Shown here one piece after another: positions 41,207 to 50,052 of a stretch of 64,000 nt of DNA. The notes beneath the pieces were generated by a model. That model was not told where the DNA came from and searched no databases. It was given only the letters and a program-made list of their open reading frames with translations. The first letter of the stretch is position 1; each line of letters opens with the position of its first letter. Origin of the DNA: Legionella sainthelensi (GTDB taxonomy: Bacteria > Pseudomonadota > Gammaproteobacteria > Legionellales > Legionellaceae); NCBI RefSeq assembly GCF_900637685.1, contig NZ_LR134388.1, positions 1,127,501 to 1,191,500 on the forward strand, in the 5' to 3' direction. The position numbers were made by a program, and so were the translations under genes.

Positions 41207-41943
41207 ATGCTTAGACTTATGCTCAATGACGAGCGTTGGTCAAAGCTGAGGGAGATCATGCTACAGCACAGAATTTATGACAAGCCCAATCTTGGTAGGA
41301 TAGTTGAGGCAATGTTATATCGCATGCGGGTTGGGTGCCCTTGGCGTGACCTACCGATAGATTTTGGATGCTGGAATTGAATTTATCAACAATTTAATCG
41401 ATGGTCATCTCAAAAAAAGTTAATTCAAATTTTTAAAACGCTTGTGCAAGAGCCCGATTTAGGATGGGAGTTTATTGATGGCAGTATTGTCAAAGCTCAT
41501 CAACATGGTGCTGGCGCGCCTAATAAGGAAGAACAAGGCATTGGTAAGTCGGCTGCTGGAAATACAACGAAGATTCATATGGCCGTTGATGCTCACGGAT
41601 TACCTATTGATTTTGAAATAACAGGTGGCGAAGTGCATGGTTGCAAAGTGGCACCAGAATTTATCGAAAAGTTACCTGCTGCAGAACATACTATTGCAGA
41701 TAAGGGTTATGATAGCGAAGAGGTTCGAGATACCATTCGAAAAAAATCATCCATTCCCGTGATTCCAGGAAAGAGCAATTCCAAAACTGGTAATGCAGAT
41801 ATGGATTGGGGTATTTATAAATACAGACATCGAGTTGAAATTTTTTTGTCAGAATAAAACACGTTCGTGCAATCGCCACAAGAGTTGATAAATTAAAGCG
41901 AAACGATGCTTCTGTTGTTGCTATGGCATGCGCATTTTTATAG
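41207..41943 (+). pseudogene. IS5-family (IS427-like) transposase, stop and frameshift
   Basis: The start MLRLMLNDERWSKLREIM, then LYRMRVGCPWRDLPIDFG, is followed by an in-frame TGA at about 41378 (W-N-stop-IYQQFNRW). The centre (GWEFIDGSIVKAHQHGAGA; IHMAVDAHGLPIDFEITGG; HTIADKGYDSEEVRD) contains catalytic Asp residues. A one-A loss near 41843 displaces the end (RHRVENFFVRIKHVRAIATRVDKL), which carries the catalytic Glu. It ends at 41943. Confidence 0.8.
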
Positions 41944-42005
41944 CTACCTATGTAGCGCAGCTTCCGGTATTATCTCAGTGTTTGTCCAACATTCAAGGAA
42001 GTACG

Positions 42006-42314
42006 ATGAGTCTGGCTTATGTTCATATTCTTGCGAGTCAGCATCATGGTACTCCAAATTTCGAAATTGAAAAGAATATACTAACAAATAATAGCAATAG
42101 GGCATCGAAACAATCAGAGTATAGTCGTGAAAGAGCAGACCTTTATCTTTTAGAAATTAATAAATTAAGGACTGGAGAGCCTGTAGACTACCTCCTCTCT
42201 GAAGCTTTTATGGCGAACTATAACTGGGATTTTCTATTTTCGACAGAACTCTCATCCTCCCTACTTATGATTTATATAGAATTTGACATAATTTTTTTCA
42301 TGCGTAGACCCTGA
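42006..42314 (+). CDS. Hypothetical protein
   Basis: 103 residues, MSLAYVHILASQHHG ... The start has AAGGAAG seven bases upstream. The middle is helical and polar (RASKQSEYSRERADLYLLEINKL). The last 25 residues become hydrophobic and basic (SSLLMIYIEFDIIFFMRRP), possibly the result of truncation. No family is recognised. Confidence 0.4.
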   Translation: MSLAYVHILASQHHGTPNFEIEKNILTNNSNRASKQSEYSRERADLYLLEINKLRTGEPVDYLLSEAFMANYNWDFLFSTELSSSLLMIYIEFDIIFFMRRP

Positions 42315-42326
42315 TTACTTTATGAA

Positions 42327-43765
42327 TTAAGGCTGGTACTGATTATCATTTATTTGATCTTCAGTCTCTGTCTTAGGAGCAGGATTTGAAAAGAAAGAAT
42401 GAGGACCTGATGCTTGTAAAGGTTTCGCTCTAACTCTGAAACCATGCGGATCCATAATATAATTGAGAAGATGTGAACCTAAGCTTAGATATGGAAAACG
42501 CTCATTTAAAGCTTGATGATAAAGCTCATCTGTTTCTTTTGGTTCAGAACAAAGTTCTTGTAAAAGCTTGTTTGCATAATTTTTGTTAATCTCGCCCCAT
42601 TTTAATAGCATCTCTTTTGCATTTTTAAAGAAAAAGTGATTGGCAAAAATAGGATTTTTACGCGTATCCTTATCGATAACAATATTGACAAGAAGAAATA
42701 GAGTTAAGACTCTAACTTCTTTAAAGTTTGCCGGTTCAGCAGAAAAAACACTAGGAATCAACAACTTTAAAGGAACTAAAACGGGATCGAGATTTGCAAT
42801 AACAAAACGTAAATTCCAACAATTGTATAAATCCCTCCATTGCCAAGGAATATGAAATTGGGAGACTTTTTTGGGGCTGTTATCTACTTTCAGGTCGGGA
42901 ATTAGCGAATAACTTAAATTATTTTCGAGACTTGTTCCTTCAGGTAAAATTGTATTAAGCATTTTAAAGCTAGTGCCATAGCGGTTTTGCTCCATAATTT
43001 CAATTAATCCGAAACCCGCTTCAGCATTTAGCTTACCACCAGAGTCGTTGCTTGTACCGATACAATCAGTTACAGAGGCTTCTAAGATATTGACGCCCAT
43101 AGCGGCTATTGTACTGGTTGTTTGAGTTTCGAATCGTGCAAGCTCAATATCAGCATTCCAGCCAGACAAATGAAATTGCGCTACAAATTCATCGAGATCG
43201 GCTTCTATTTCTGGAGATGCTCCCATTAAGCGGTGAAATATGATACTGGTCATTCCTGGTTCAACTGAAATCTTTTTTATTCTTCCAAAGAGTTCAGTAG
43301 AAAGAGGTGTACCAAAAAAGAAGTTCCAGTAAGGATTGCCAGTATATCCTGGCCCTCGATTTTTATTATGTGTTGATAAACATTATTGCCAAAATCATTG
43401 CTATTATCCATTGTTACAGTGATGGCTTCCAAAAGGCATAAAGCATGAATTTGAACCTGTAAAGTGCTGGCAGCAGCCAAAATCTCATTGTTTGTAATCA
43501 AATTGTTGGTTTCAATATAGCCCAGTAATTCACAAAGAGGGGCTTTAGACAAGACATCTATTTTTACTTTATTAATTAAAAGCGAAAGATCAATTGGGGT
43601 CTTCTGAATTTTATGAATAAAAAATTTAAACTCTTCGTTTGTTGTCTTTAAATTATTAAAACCGAATGCCTCTACAATCTGCCTCATAATTTGAGGGTCG
43701 GAATAAGTCGGAATAACCTCTTCAACACGCTCAAGAAATTTTCTAACATTAGTTAAATTAGTCAT
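42327..43765 (-). pseudogene. Large hypothetical protein, frameshifted into two frames
   Basis: About 480 residues. The N-terminal frame (43765-43277) starts MTNLTNVRKFLERVEEVIPTY. Adding one T to a six-T run near 43322 joins it, through FFGTPLSTELFGRIKKI, to the C-terminal frame (from 43253, MTSIIFHRLMGASPEIE). Ser/Gly-rich GTSNDSGGKLNAEAGFG and LLPSVFSAEP-type loops are seen but no named domain. The C terminus is polar and acidic (KTETEDQINDNQ). No membrane segment or signal peptide is present. It may be an effector, but this rests only on context. Confidence 0.5.
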
Positions 43766-43821
43766 CTTTGATTTATCTCATAGTCTTTTTGTGAAATATT
43801 AAGTAAATCAAAGGTCTTTTT

Positions 43822-44010
43822 CTAGATATTTTTGAAAGGTTCTAATGTTGTGAACCATCCGATCCAGTAAGTTGGTAACCCAAAAATTCGCATCCATGGA
43901 CTTAATTGATGCGAATGCTTTTTGAGTTGATTCAACACTTCCTGGCTAATGTATTTAGGCGTTATTGTTGTATCTTTAGGCACTCCGAAACCCGCGCTTT
44001 GATGCAACAC
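43822..44010 (-). CDS. Short hypothetical protein
   Basis: 62 residues: MLHQSAGFGVPKDTTITPKY ... WIGWFTTLEPFKNI. Basic and polar N-terminal half, aromatic C-terminal end. No family or ribosome-binding site is clear. It may be a fragment. The next 330 bases (44011-44340) show no gene. Confidence 0.3.
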   Translation of the reverse strand: MLHQSAGFGVPKDTTITPKYISQEVLNQLKKHSHQLSPWMRIFGLPTYWIGWFTTLEPFKNI

Positions 44011-44346
44011 TCAATGAAATAAAGTTGGATGATTTCTTTTGTAGTTAATCAGTTGGTTTGTATTTGATACTTATAGCGACTGAAAAAAACCAACCTATTT
44101 ATCTACATAAAAACAAATTCAAATAAGAGTAAGCTAATTTAAGGATAGCTTGCCAAGTAGATCAAGAATGCATTAATTGGCTGCGTTAATATTGTCAAGA
44201 CTCATGCGCCAATTTACAAAATTTTCCAGGCTGATCTTCCCTCGAAAAACCAGACACCAACATGAAGCAACCATGCACGGTATCCTGACTGGAGCCTTTA
44301 TAGAGTATTATATAATTTTATTATACTTCCTTGGGACTAAATCAAA

Positions 44347-45155
44347 ATGCAAAAGAAAGTTTTGTTGATTTCTTTAGGGCTTATGTTCATTAGTATGATC
44401 GTGGTTAGTGTGCCTCTTTATATTACGTTTTATCTACCATTACCCATCCTAAATACTATTTCTTTTAATATATTCATGATGTATGGAGCATTGTTTTGTA
44501 GAGTAGTTACAGCAATTATTATTTATCTTTTATCAAAAAAATATTGGTCATCGTTTAAACTATCAGAGCGCACTTTTTTATTTGCTCTGCTGATCATGGA
44601 ATTAGCTGAAGGCATTTTTCAAAAGGGATTTCTGAAATATAGCTTGACCTACTTTAATATTTTTACTTTGTACCTGAGTTATTTAAGCGTTTCCTATATT
44701 ATATGTTGTTATATTCATCGCGCTTCTGAATATAAATGGAGATTGGTACGTTACTTAGGATGGGCGATCGTTGCGACCATTAGTTTTAATCTTATTCGTA
44801 TGGGTATTCTGATGGGGGGGGGGGGATTTATACCAAAGAGTCAGCTAGTGCCTTGTTCCTATCTAATTTTCTTACTTGTTTTGAGTTGACTGTGGCTTCT
44901 TTTATAACGTTTTTTCTTTTAGATAGCAGTGGAAAACTCCCATCAAGTACTTTGCTTAAGGGGCTCATTTTAACGGGACTTATTAGTTTTCTTCGAGTTG
45001 ATATTCCTCTTCGAGATATACATAATTCAGAAGGGAACTATCTCTATCGGGTATTCTATTATGGGCAATCCCTTTGGGAGTATTTTCTTTTAGGTATTTT
45101 GATTGCTTATTTTTTTAAAAAGATCCAAATTAAAATAAATGATTTGACACCTTGA
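44347..45155 (+). CDS. Multi-pass membrane protein with a poly-G(12) tract (possible phase-variable gene)
   Basis: The first frame gives about five hydrophobic helices (residues 5-30, 36-60, 70-90, 100-125, 138-155) and then the 12-G tract at 44814-44825. It then shifts out and stops at 44889 after LLVLS. The second frame (from 44853, and in frame back to the tract) continues with FLSNFLTCFELTVASFITFFLL and more helices to 45155. With 10 or 13 G the two parts form one protein of about 269 residues, with roughly eight membrane helices and a basic tail (KKIQIKINDL). The family is unknown. As given (12 G), only the first 180 residues are made. Confidence 0.7.
44814..44825 (+). repeat. Homopolymeric G tract, 12 bases, in a coding region
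   Basis: Twelve consecutive G inside the membrane-protein gene, by far the longest G run in this AT-rich window. Tracts of this length slip during replication and are classic contingency switches. Here the current length puts the gene out of frame. Confidence 0.9.
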
Positions 45156-45582
45156 CTTAAGGAATTTATCAACCTCACGCGACGTAGGTGGAAGAAAAAC
45201 AAATTCTTAAATCAACGGCAATTAGGGTTAGGGCACGCAAACAGAATGAACATTTTTTTGCTTTTAGACAGTATCTACGCTCACTAGCACGCCCATAAAT
45301 GGATTTTATTCTCACCATCTCTCAATGTTGTACTATTTTATAGTCTTATTTCTATTCATGAGTACCATGCCGGTGAATTTGTTGGTATAAAAATTAGGTA
45401 CATATTTTTAGCTTATATAATCAAAAAATTGGCCGCATACTTAGAAACCCTTTGATTTTTCATTAGATTATTGCCATGATAATTTTCCAAACATTTACCG
45501 AATACTTTATCTCCAATAGCCGTGCTAAGGCATTGAAGCAGAGGGTTACTTATTCATTCAATTTGAGTTTATGGAAAAACTG
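45156..45582. other. Intergenic region, nothing recognised
   Basis: About 425 bases with no coherent gene on either strand and no RNA recognised. It presumably contains the promoter of the secreted protein gene at its right end. Confidence 0.4.
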
Positions 45583-47349
45583 ATGATCAAATACTTCAAG
45601 AATACAGTTGCAGTCTTAATGTTACTTGTTTACCAGAGTGGGTTTTCGGTAAGTGCTTCATTTTTTAATGTTTTTGCAACAGGGGAGCCAGCGAATTTAA
45701 GCATTACTCTCTGTTTAAACGGAAAAGGGCCGATTTCGTGTAACAACTATAATGTCTCAGCACTAACTTTAACTTTATTTACTACTGTACCCCACCATAC
45801 TTATCCGCTTGCTGGAATTAAAATTAATTCTTCTAATTATGATTTATCGGGTTGTACGCCAAACAGCAGTGGTTACTGTTTATTCACCGTAAGTGATAAA
45901 GCTGCAGCAAATATCCAAATCACGAAGAAAAGTAATGCGCCCTGGTATCCTTCTTTAGAAGCTTTTGAACATTATAATTCGGGACGGTCGCATGTATTTC
46001 CTCAAGCCAGTTTTGGTGGTTCGTTAAGTGGTCAGAATACAGTCAATACCCTTTACTCTTCGACAAGCTATCCCTCTGGATACAACATGTCGTACCTTAA
46101 TTCTAATGATGCGTTCATCTACGGTGGTGGCTATGGGGATGTACCAGGATCGATTGGTGCTTATGTCGCGCGAGTAAATCCTCTTTCTCTACAACCCATT
46201 TGGTATAACCAGTTGATTAATACATACGAAAATGGAGAATGGGATTATCCTGGCTCCTTGGGCATTTTAAATGATGGCTATCTTTACGTGAGTTACGGCT
46301 ACCGATTAGCAAAGCTTGATCCCGAAACGGGGCGATTAATACACCTATTAGTACTTCCAACTGGATCAGGGCTTCCTAAAAATACCTCGTTCAATGGTTT
46401 TAATGCCACAGCAGATGGTACTATTATTATGAAATCTGTATATCGCCAAGCGGGGTGTACTGTTCAAGGACCGGACGCTTTATTGAACTGCCCAGATCCG
46501 ACCGATGTACCTCCTTCAATTTTAATTTCAGTTAATCCACAAACGATGAGAGTGATAGACAAGATCACTTTGCCTGCACCTGTAGGTGCAAGACCAACGG
46601 TAACTCAATATAAGAATAAAAATTATGTTTATCTACTTGAGGCTACAACTGCAATTCGATACATAGTTGAAAAAGGCCACTTCATACTCGATAGTTCTTG
46701 GAATCCTGGGACAATCACCTTACCTGGACAAACATTGTGTACTTCTTTTGTGGTGGTTAATGATTGGGTAGTAGCACAAACGAATACGCTTCCTTCAGGA
46801 ACAGCATTAAGTGTTATTAGTATTAATCAAAATAATGCGGCTTATCGCTTTTCTATTCAGCCGTTTTTAGGAGATCCTATCCCCTTGGAAATTAGAGAAG
46901 CATTTTCCGCCGCTACTTCGGATAAAGGACAAGCAATAAGTTGGGCTCCTATGTCTGTTTCTGGTGATCCTGATACCAATTTAATTTATGCAAGTGACTC
47001 GTTACCTGGGAAAATTGCTGCCATTAAAATTTCTGATAGTGGATTGGTGATCGTATGGACTGCGAGTCAAAGAACCACTGAATTTACTACGCTGATTAAT
47101 CCTCCAGAGAATCGCGTATTAGTAGGTACCGATATTCCTCATGGTGAAATTCCTGGTAATAACCACAATGATTTTGCAGTGTGGCGAAATGCCTTGACGG
47201 GCAATGAAATTGCGCGCTCGCCATTACTTCCTGCTATGACCCAAGGCACTATGATCCAACCCTATTATTTTGGCAGTATGTTTTTCGAAGGACAATCAGG
47301 CTCTTTAATCAAGTTATCCCCCATATCAACTATTTCTAAAAATGGGTAA
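45583..47349 (+). CDS. Secreted beta-propeller-like protein
   Basis: About 588 residues. The signal peptide begins at Met 45583 (IKYFKNTVAVLMLLVYQSG, cleaved after SVSA). After a cysteine-bearing N-terminal beta domain, the rest shows repeated blade-like strands: YVARVNPLSLQPIWY, GYLYVSYGYRLAKLDPETGRLI, ILISVNPQTMRVIDKITLP and IAAIKISDSGLVIVWT, as in PQQ-like/YVTN propellers. Paired cysteines suggest folding outside the cytoplasm. The chitinase gene follows 103 bases downstream, so both may be type-II-secreted factors. The 14013-14796 remnant shares its general layout. No enzyme activity can be assigned. Confidence 0.78.
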   Translation: MIKYFKNTVAVLMLLVYQSGFSVSASFFNVFATGEPANLSITLCLNGKGPISCNNYNVSALTLTLFTTVPHHTYPLAGIKINSSNYDLSGCTPNSSGYCLFTVSDKAAANIQITKKSNAPWYPSLEAFEHYNSGRSHVFPQASFGGSLSGQNTVNTLYSSTSYPSGYNMSYLNSNDAFIYGGGYGDVPGSIGAYVARVNPLSLQPIWYNQLINTYENGEWDYPGSLGILNDGYLYVSYGYRLAKLDPETGRLIHLLVLPTGSGLPKNTSFNGFNATADGTIIMKSVYRQAGCTVQGPDALLNCPDPTDVPPSILISVNPQTMRVIDKITLPAPVGARPTVTQYKNKNYVYLLEATTAIRYIVEKGHFILDSSWNPGTITLPGQTLCTSFVVVNDWVVAQTNTLPSGTALSVISINQNNAAYRFSIQPFLGDPIPLEIREAFSAATSDKGQAISWAPMSVSGDPDTNLIYASDSLPGKIAAIKISDSGLVIVWTASQRTTEFTTLINPPENRVLVGTDIPHGEIPGNNHNDFAVWRNALTGNEIARSPLLPAMTQGTMIQPYYFGSMFFEGQSGSLIKLSPISTISKNG

Positions 47350-47452
47350 TTGGGTGTTTGAGTCTTTTGCTTCACTTGGATATGTAGTTAATTGTATGAT
47401 CTTGTCACGTGAATTTTTAACAAACTAACGTTCATTGATTGTAAGGAAATAT

Positions 47453-49812
47453 ATGAAAACAGTTTGGTTCTCAATGGGAATGTCGCTTATTTTAAGTAAC
47501 AGTATGGCCCAAACTTCAATCGTGGTTCCTCAACCAACTACTTGTGTTACAGCTCATTTTAGCTCAACAGGTAACAGTAATTGGCAAACCGTTTCGTTAA
47601 AATTAACTAACAATTGCAGCCAAGGGGTGGATTTTCAAAATTCTGCAATAACTTTCTCTAATGCCAGTAATCTTAATACAACTTTTTGGGGTAATTTTTC
47701 ACCATTATCTTATCCTATAAATACTTTACAAATTACTTCCCAGCCACAAACATCAGGTAATTATTTATCAGTAATTATTTATCATCACTTTCCTTACAAT
47801 TTCCTAATAATTATCCGGGAGCTAACAGCATATTGCCTCAAGGAAGTTCTTTTACCATTATTTATGGAGAGCCAGCAGCAGATTATGTAGCTAATAGTGT
47901 TAATGTTTACTTAAATTCTCCAGTGGCAACTGGAACTATCAATTTAGTGAATACATCGGCACAACCTGCAAATGTAGCACAACCCTATGCTTTAGTTAAT
48001 GTGACCTTAAATGGTCAAAAAGTGAGCACTGCACAAGTTCCCTGGTCTGGGCAACAAGCAATATCAAATCTAGCCGCAGGAACTTATGCCATTTCTCCAT
48101 CTAATGTAACTGATAGTAATGGGGTGGCTTACCAAGGAACAGCAAACCCTACAAGCGTCACAGTCTCTCCTCATTCGACTGTTTCATCTAACCTTAGTTA
48201 TGCGGCTGTGCCTGCTGCAGGCGCAATTAATCTGCAATTGTCAGCATTACCTTCTCAGTTATCAGGATATACGGATATCCCTTCAGTGACGCTTACAAGA
48301 GTAGATAATCACAGTGCAATCACTGCTTCAGTAAATTGGAATGCTACGACTGTGGTAAAACAATTAGTGAGTGGCGCAGGTTATACTTTTTCTACTCCGA
48401 TAATCAGTTATAATGGTTACAACTGTGCTCCAACATTCACACCCACCAGTGCTACAGCCGCTGTTTCTTCGCCAACAGTGCAGTTAACTTATACTTGTAC
48501 TCAAGTAGCACAAGATAATATTCCTGTGAGTATTAGTGGTGTGCCTTCATCCGTTTCTTCAATTAATGTAACTTTTACTCCTGCAGGGAATGCTGCGCCG
48601 GTCAGTGAAACTATTGCATTAACTAATGGAGCAGGCTCAGGTTCAGTGAAATTAATTGATGGAGCAATTTATACGGTTAGCGCAACAAGCGTAAGTGGTT
48701 ATACTGTAAGTTATTCTCCCCAACCGCTAACTGTGTCATCTACTGCTTCTGAGGCCATTACTTATACTCAAAGTACGTCCAGTAATAAAGGCAGAATTAT
48801 AGCTTATTTGCCAGGATGGAAGACGCTTCCACCAGCTACAGCTTTAGCTAATGCAGGGTATACGCATGTGCTCGTGGCATTTGGTGTGTTTAGTACTACA
48901 ACTCCTGGGCAAATTACACCTGCATTTGATACTGTGTCGCAGGCATATATTCAATCATTACAAAGCGCTGGGATTAAAGTATTGCTCTCATTAGGCGGCG
49001 CATCTACAAGCATCGCTAATACTACGGTAAATTTTCATCAAGTGGTGTCTGCTGCATCTTCAGCAACAGCTTTTGAGCAAACGTTTATTAGTTCTTTAGA
49101 AAATTTAATGACTCAATATGGTTTTGATGGTTTTGATATTGATATTGAAAGTGGATTAACTGCTGGTGGAACATTTGCCAACCCTACAGGAGATATCGCT
49201 ATTTTGGCTAATATTGTCAACACCATGCATACCAAGCATCCTAATTTGCTGCTGACTCTGGCACCTCAAATTGCCAATATTTCAGCTACTTCAGGATTTG
49301 ATGTAACATGGGGAAATTACGCTTCTTTAGTGATGCAAACTCATCAATCTTTAGAATGGGTTGGTATTCAAATCTACAACTCAGGTTGTGCTTATGGAAT
49401 CAATTTGATCTGTTACGATCCTAATAACAATTCTAGCCCTGATACTTCGGTAGCTATGGCAACGGATTTATTAGCAAATTGGCCTGCAACAACAAGCACT
49501 GGTCAAAAAACAGGGTTTCAGCCTTATGTAAGTTATCTAAAACCATCCCAAATTGTATTAGGTTATCCTGCTCCTGATGCATCAGGTAACAGTGATGGGC
49601 AACCTCCAGCAGTGATTCGCACTATAAAACGAGCCATTCAATGTTTGCGTACTGGTATTACAGGTTCATCAAGTTGCGATACTTACATTCCGCCCCAAAC
49701 ATATCCTGGATTTGGTGGAGTTTTTGAATGGGAAGTGACTTATGATGAAAGCAATAATTATAATTTCGCTACCAGTTTGGTAAATTGTGTGATCAATGGC
49801 AATTGTAATTAA
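47453..49812 (+). pseudogene. Secreted GH18 chitinase, broken by a 14-bp duplication
   Basis: Signal peptide (MKTVWFSMGMSLILSNSMAQ), then a cellulose/chitin-binding-like beta domain with cysteines and several Ig-like/fibronectin-like modules with Ser/Thr-rich linkers. The C-terminal GH18 barrel has KGRIIAYLPGWKTLPP, IKVLLSLGGAST and the catalytic DGFDIDIE (49126-49149; Glu codon 49147-49149). The frame is broken at 47757-47784 by a perfect tandem copy of GTAATTATTTATCA. Removing one copy gives an uninterrupted reading (GNYLSSLSLQFPNNYPG) of about 780 residues. The start at 47453 follows TAAGGAAAT. In Legionella related chitinases are secreted by the type II system. As given, only a 145-residue fragment would be made. 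Confidence 0.85.
47757..47784 (+). repeat. Perfect 14-bp tandem duplication in the chitinase gene
   Basis: GTAATTATTTATCA occurs twice in a row (47757-47770 and 47771-47784). Fourteen is not a multiple of three, so the second copy shifts the chitinase frame by two bases. Confidence 0.95.
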
Positions 49813-49849
49813 TTAATTAATCAAGTAAAGCGGTTTAAAATCGTGCTTT

Positions 49850-49869
49850 CCCGCGCTTTATGGCGCGGG
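49850..49869. repeat. GC-rich hairpin after the chitinase gene
   Basis: CCCGCGC / GCGCGGG, a 7-bp perfect stem with a six-base loop, 38 bases after the chitinase stop. No T-run follows. It is a possible transcript 3' end or dispersed repeat. Confidence 0.45.
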
Positions 49870-49887
49870 TCTGATTTGTGTTGCCAA

Positions 49888-50049
49888 TCAGTATGGCCTC
49901 GAATTAATGTACGGTTTGCTTCTTATAATTAACTGGCAAATTTCTGCCAGACTGATTAAATCAGCTTGATTAATACGCTCCCAAAATTGTTCCTTACCAT
50001 CTTTGGTTGATATCAACGCTCTAAATGCAGGATTATTGAAATCCCCTTT
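49888..50049 (-). pseudogene. Fragment reading on from the patatin gene
   Basis: Two stop codons (TGA TAA) after the patatin gene, the same frame stays open: KGDFNNPAFRALIS, KDGKEQFWERINQADLISLAEICQLI, then a stop at 49888-49890. It looks like a genuine protein tail. It could be the ancestral C terminus of the patatin gene, or of a lost neighbour. Confidence 0.4.
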
Positions 50050-50052
50050 TTA

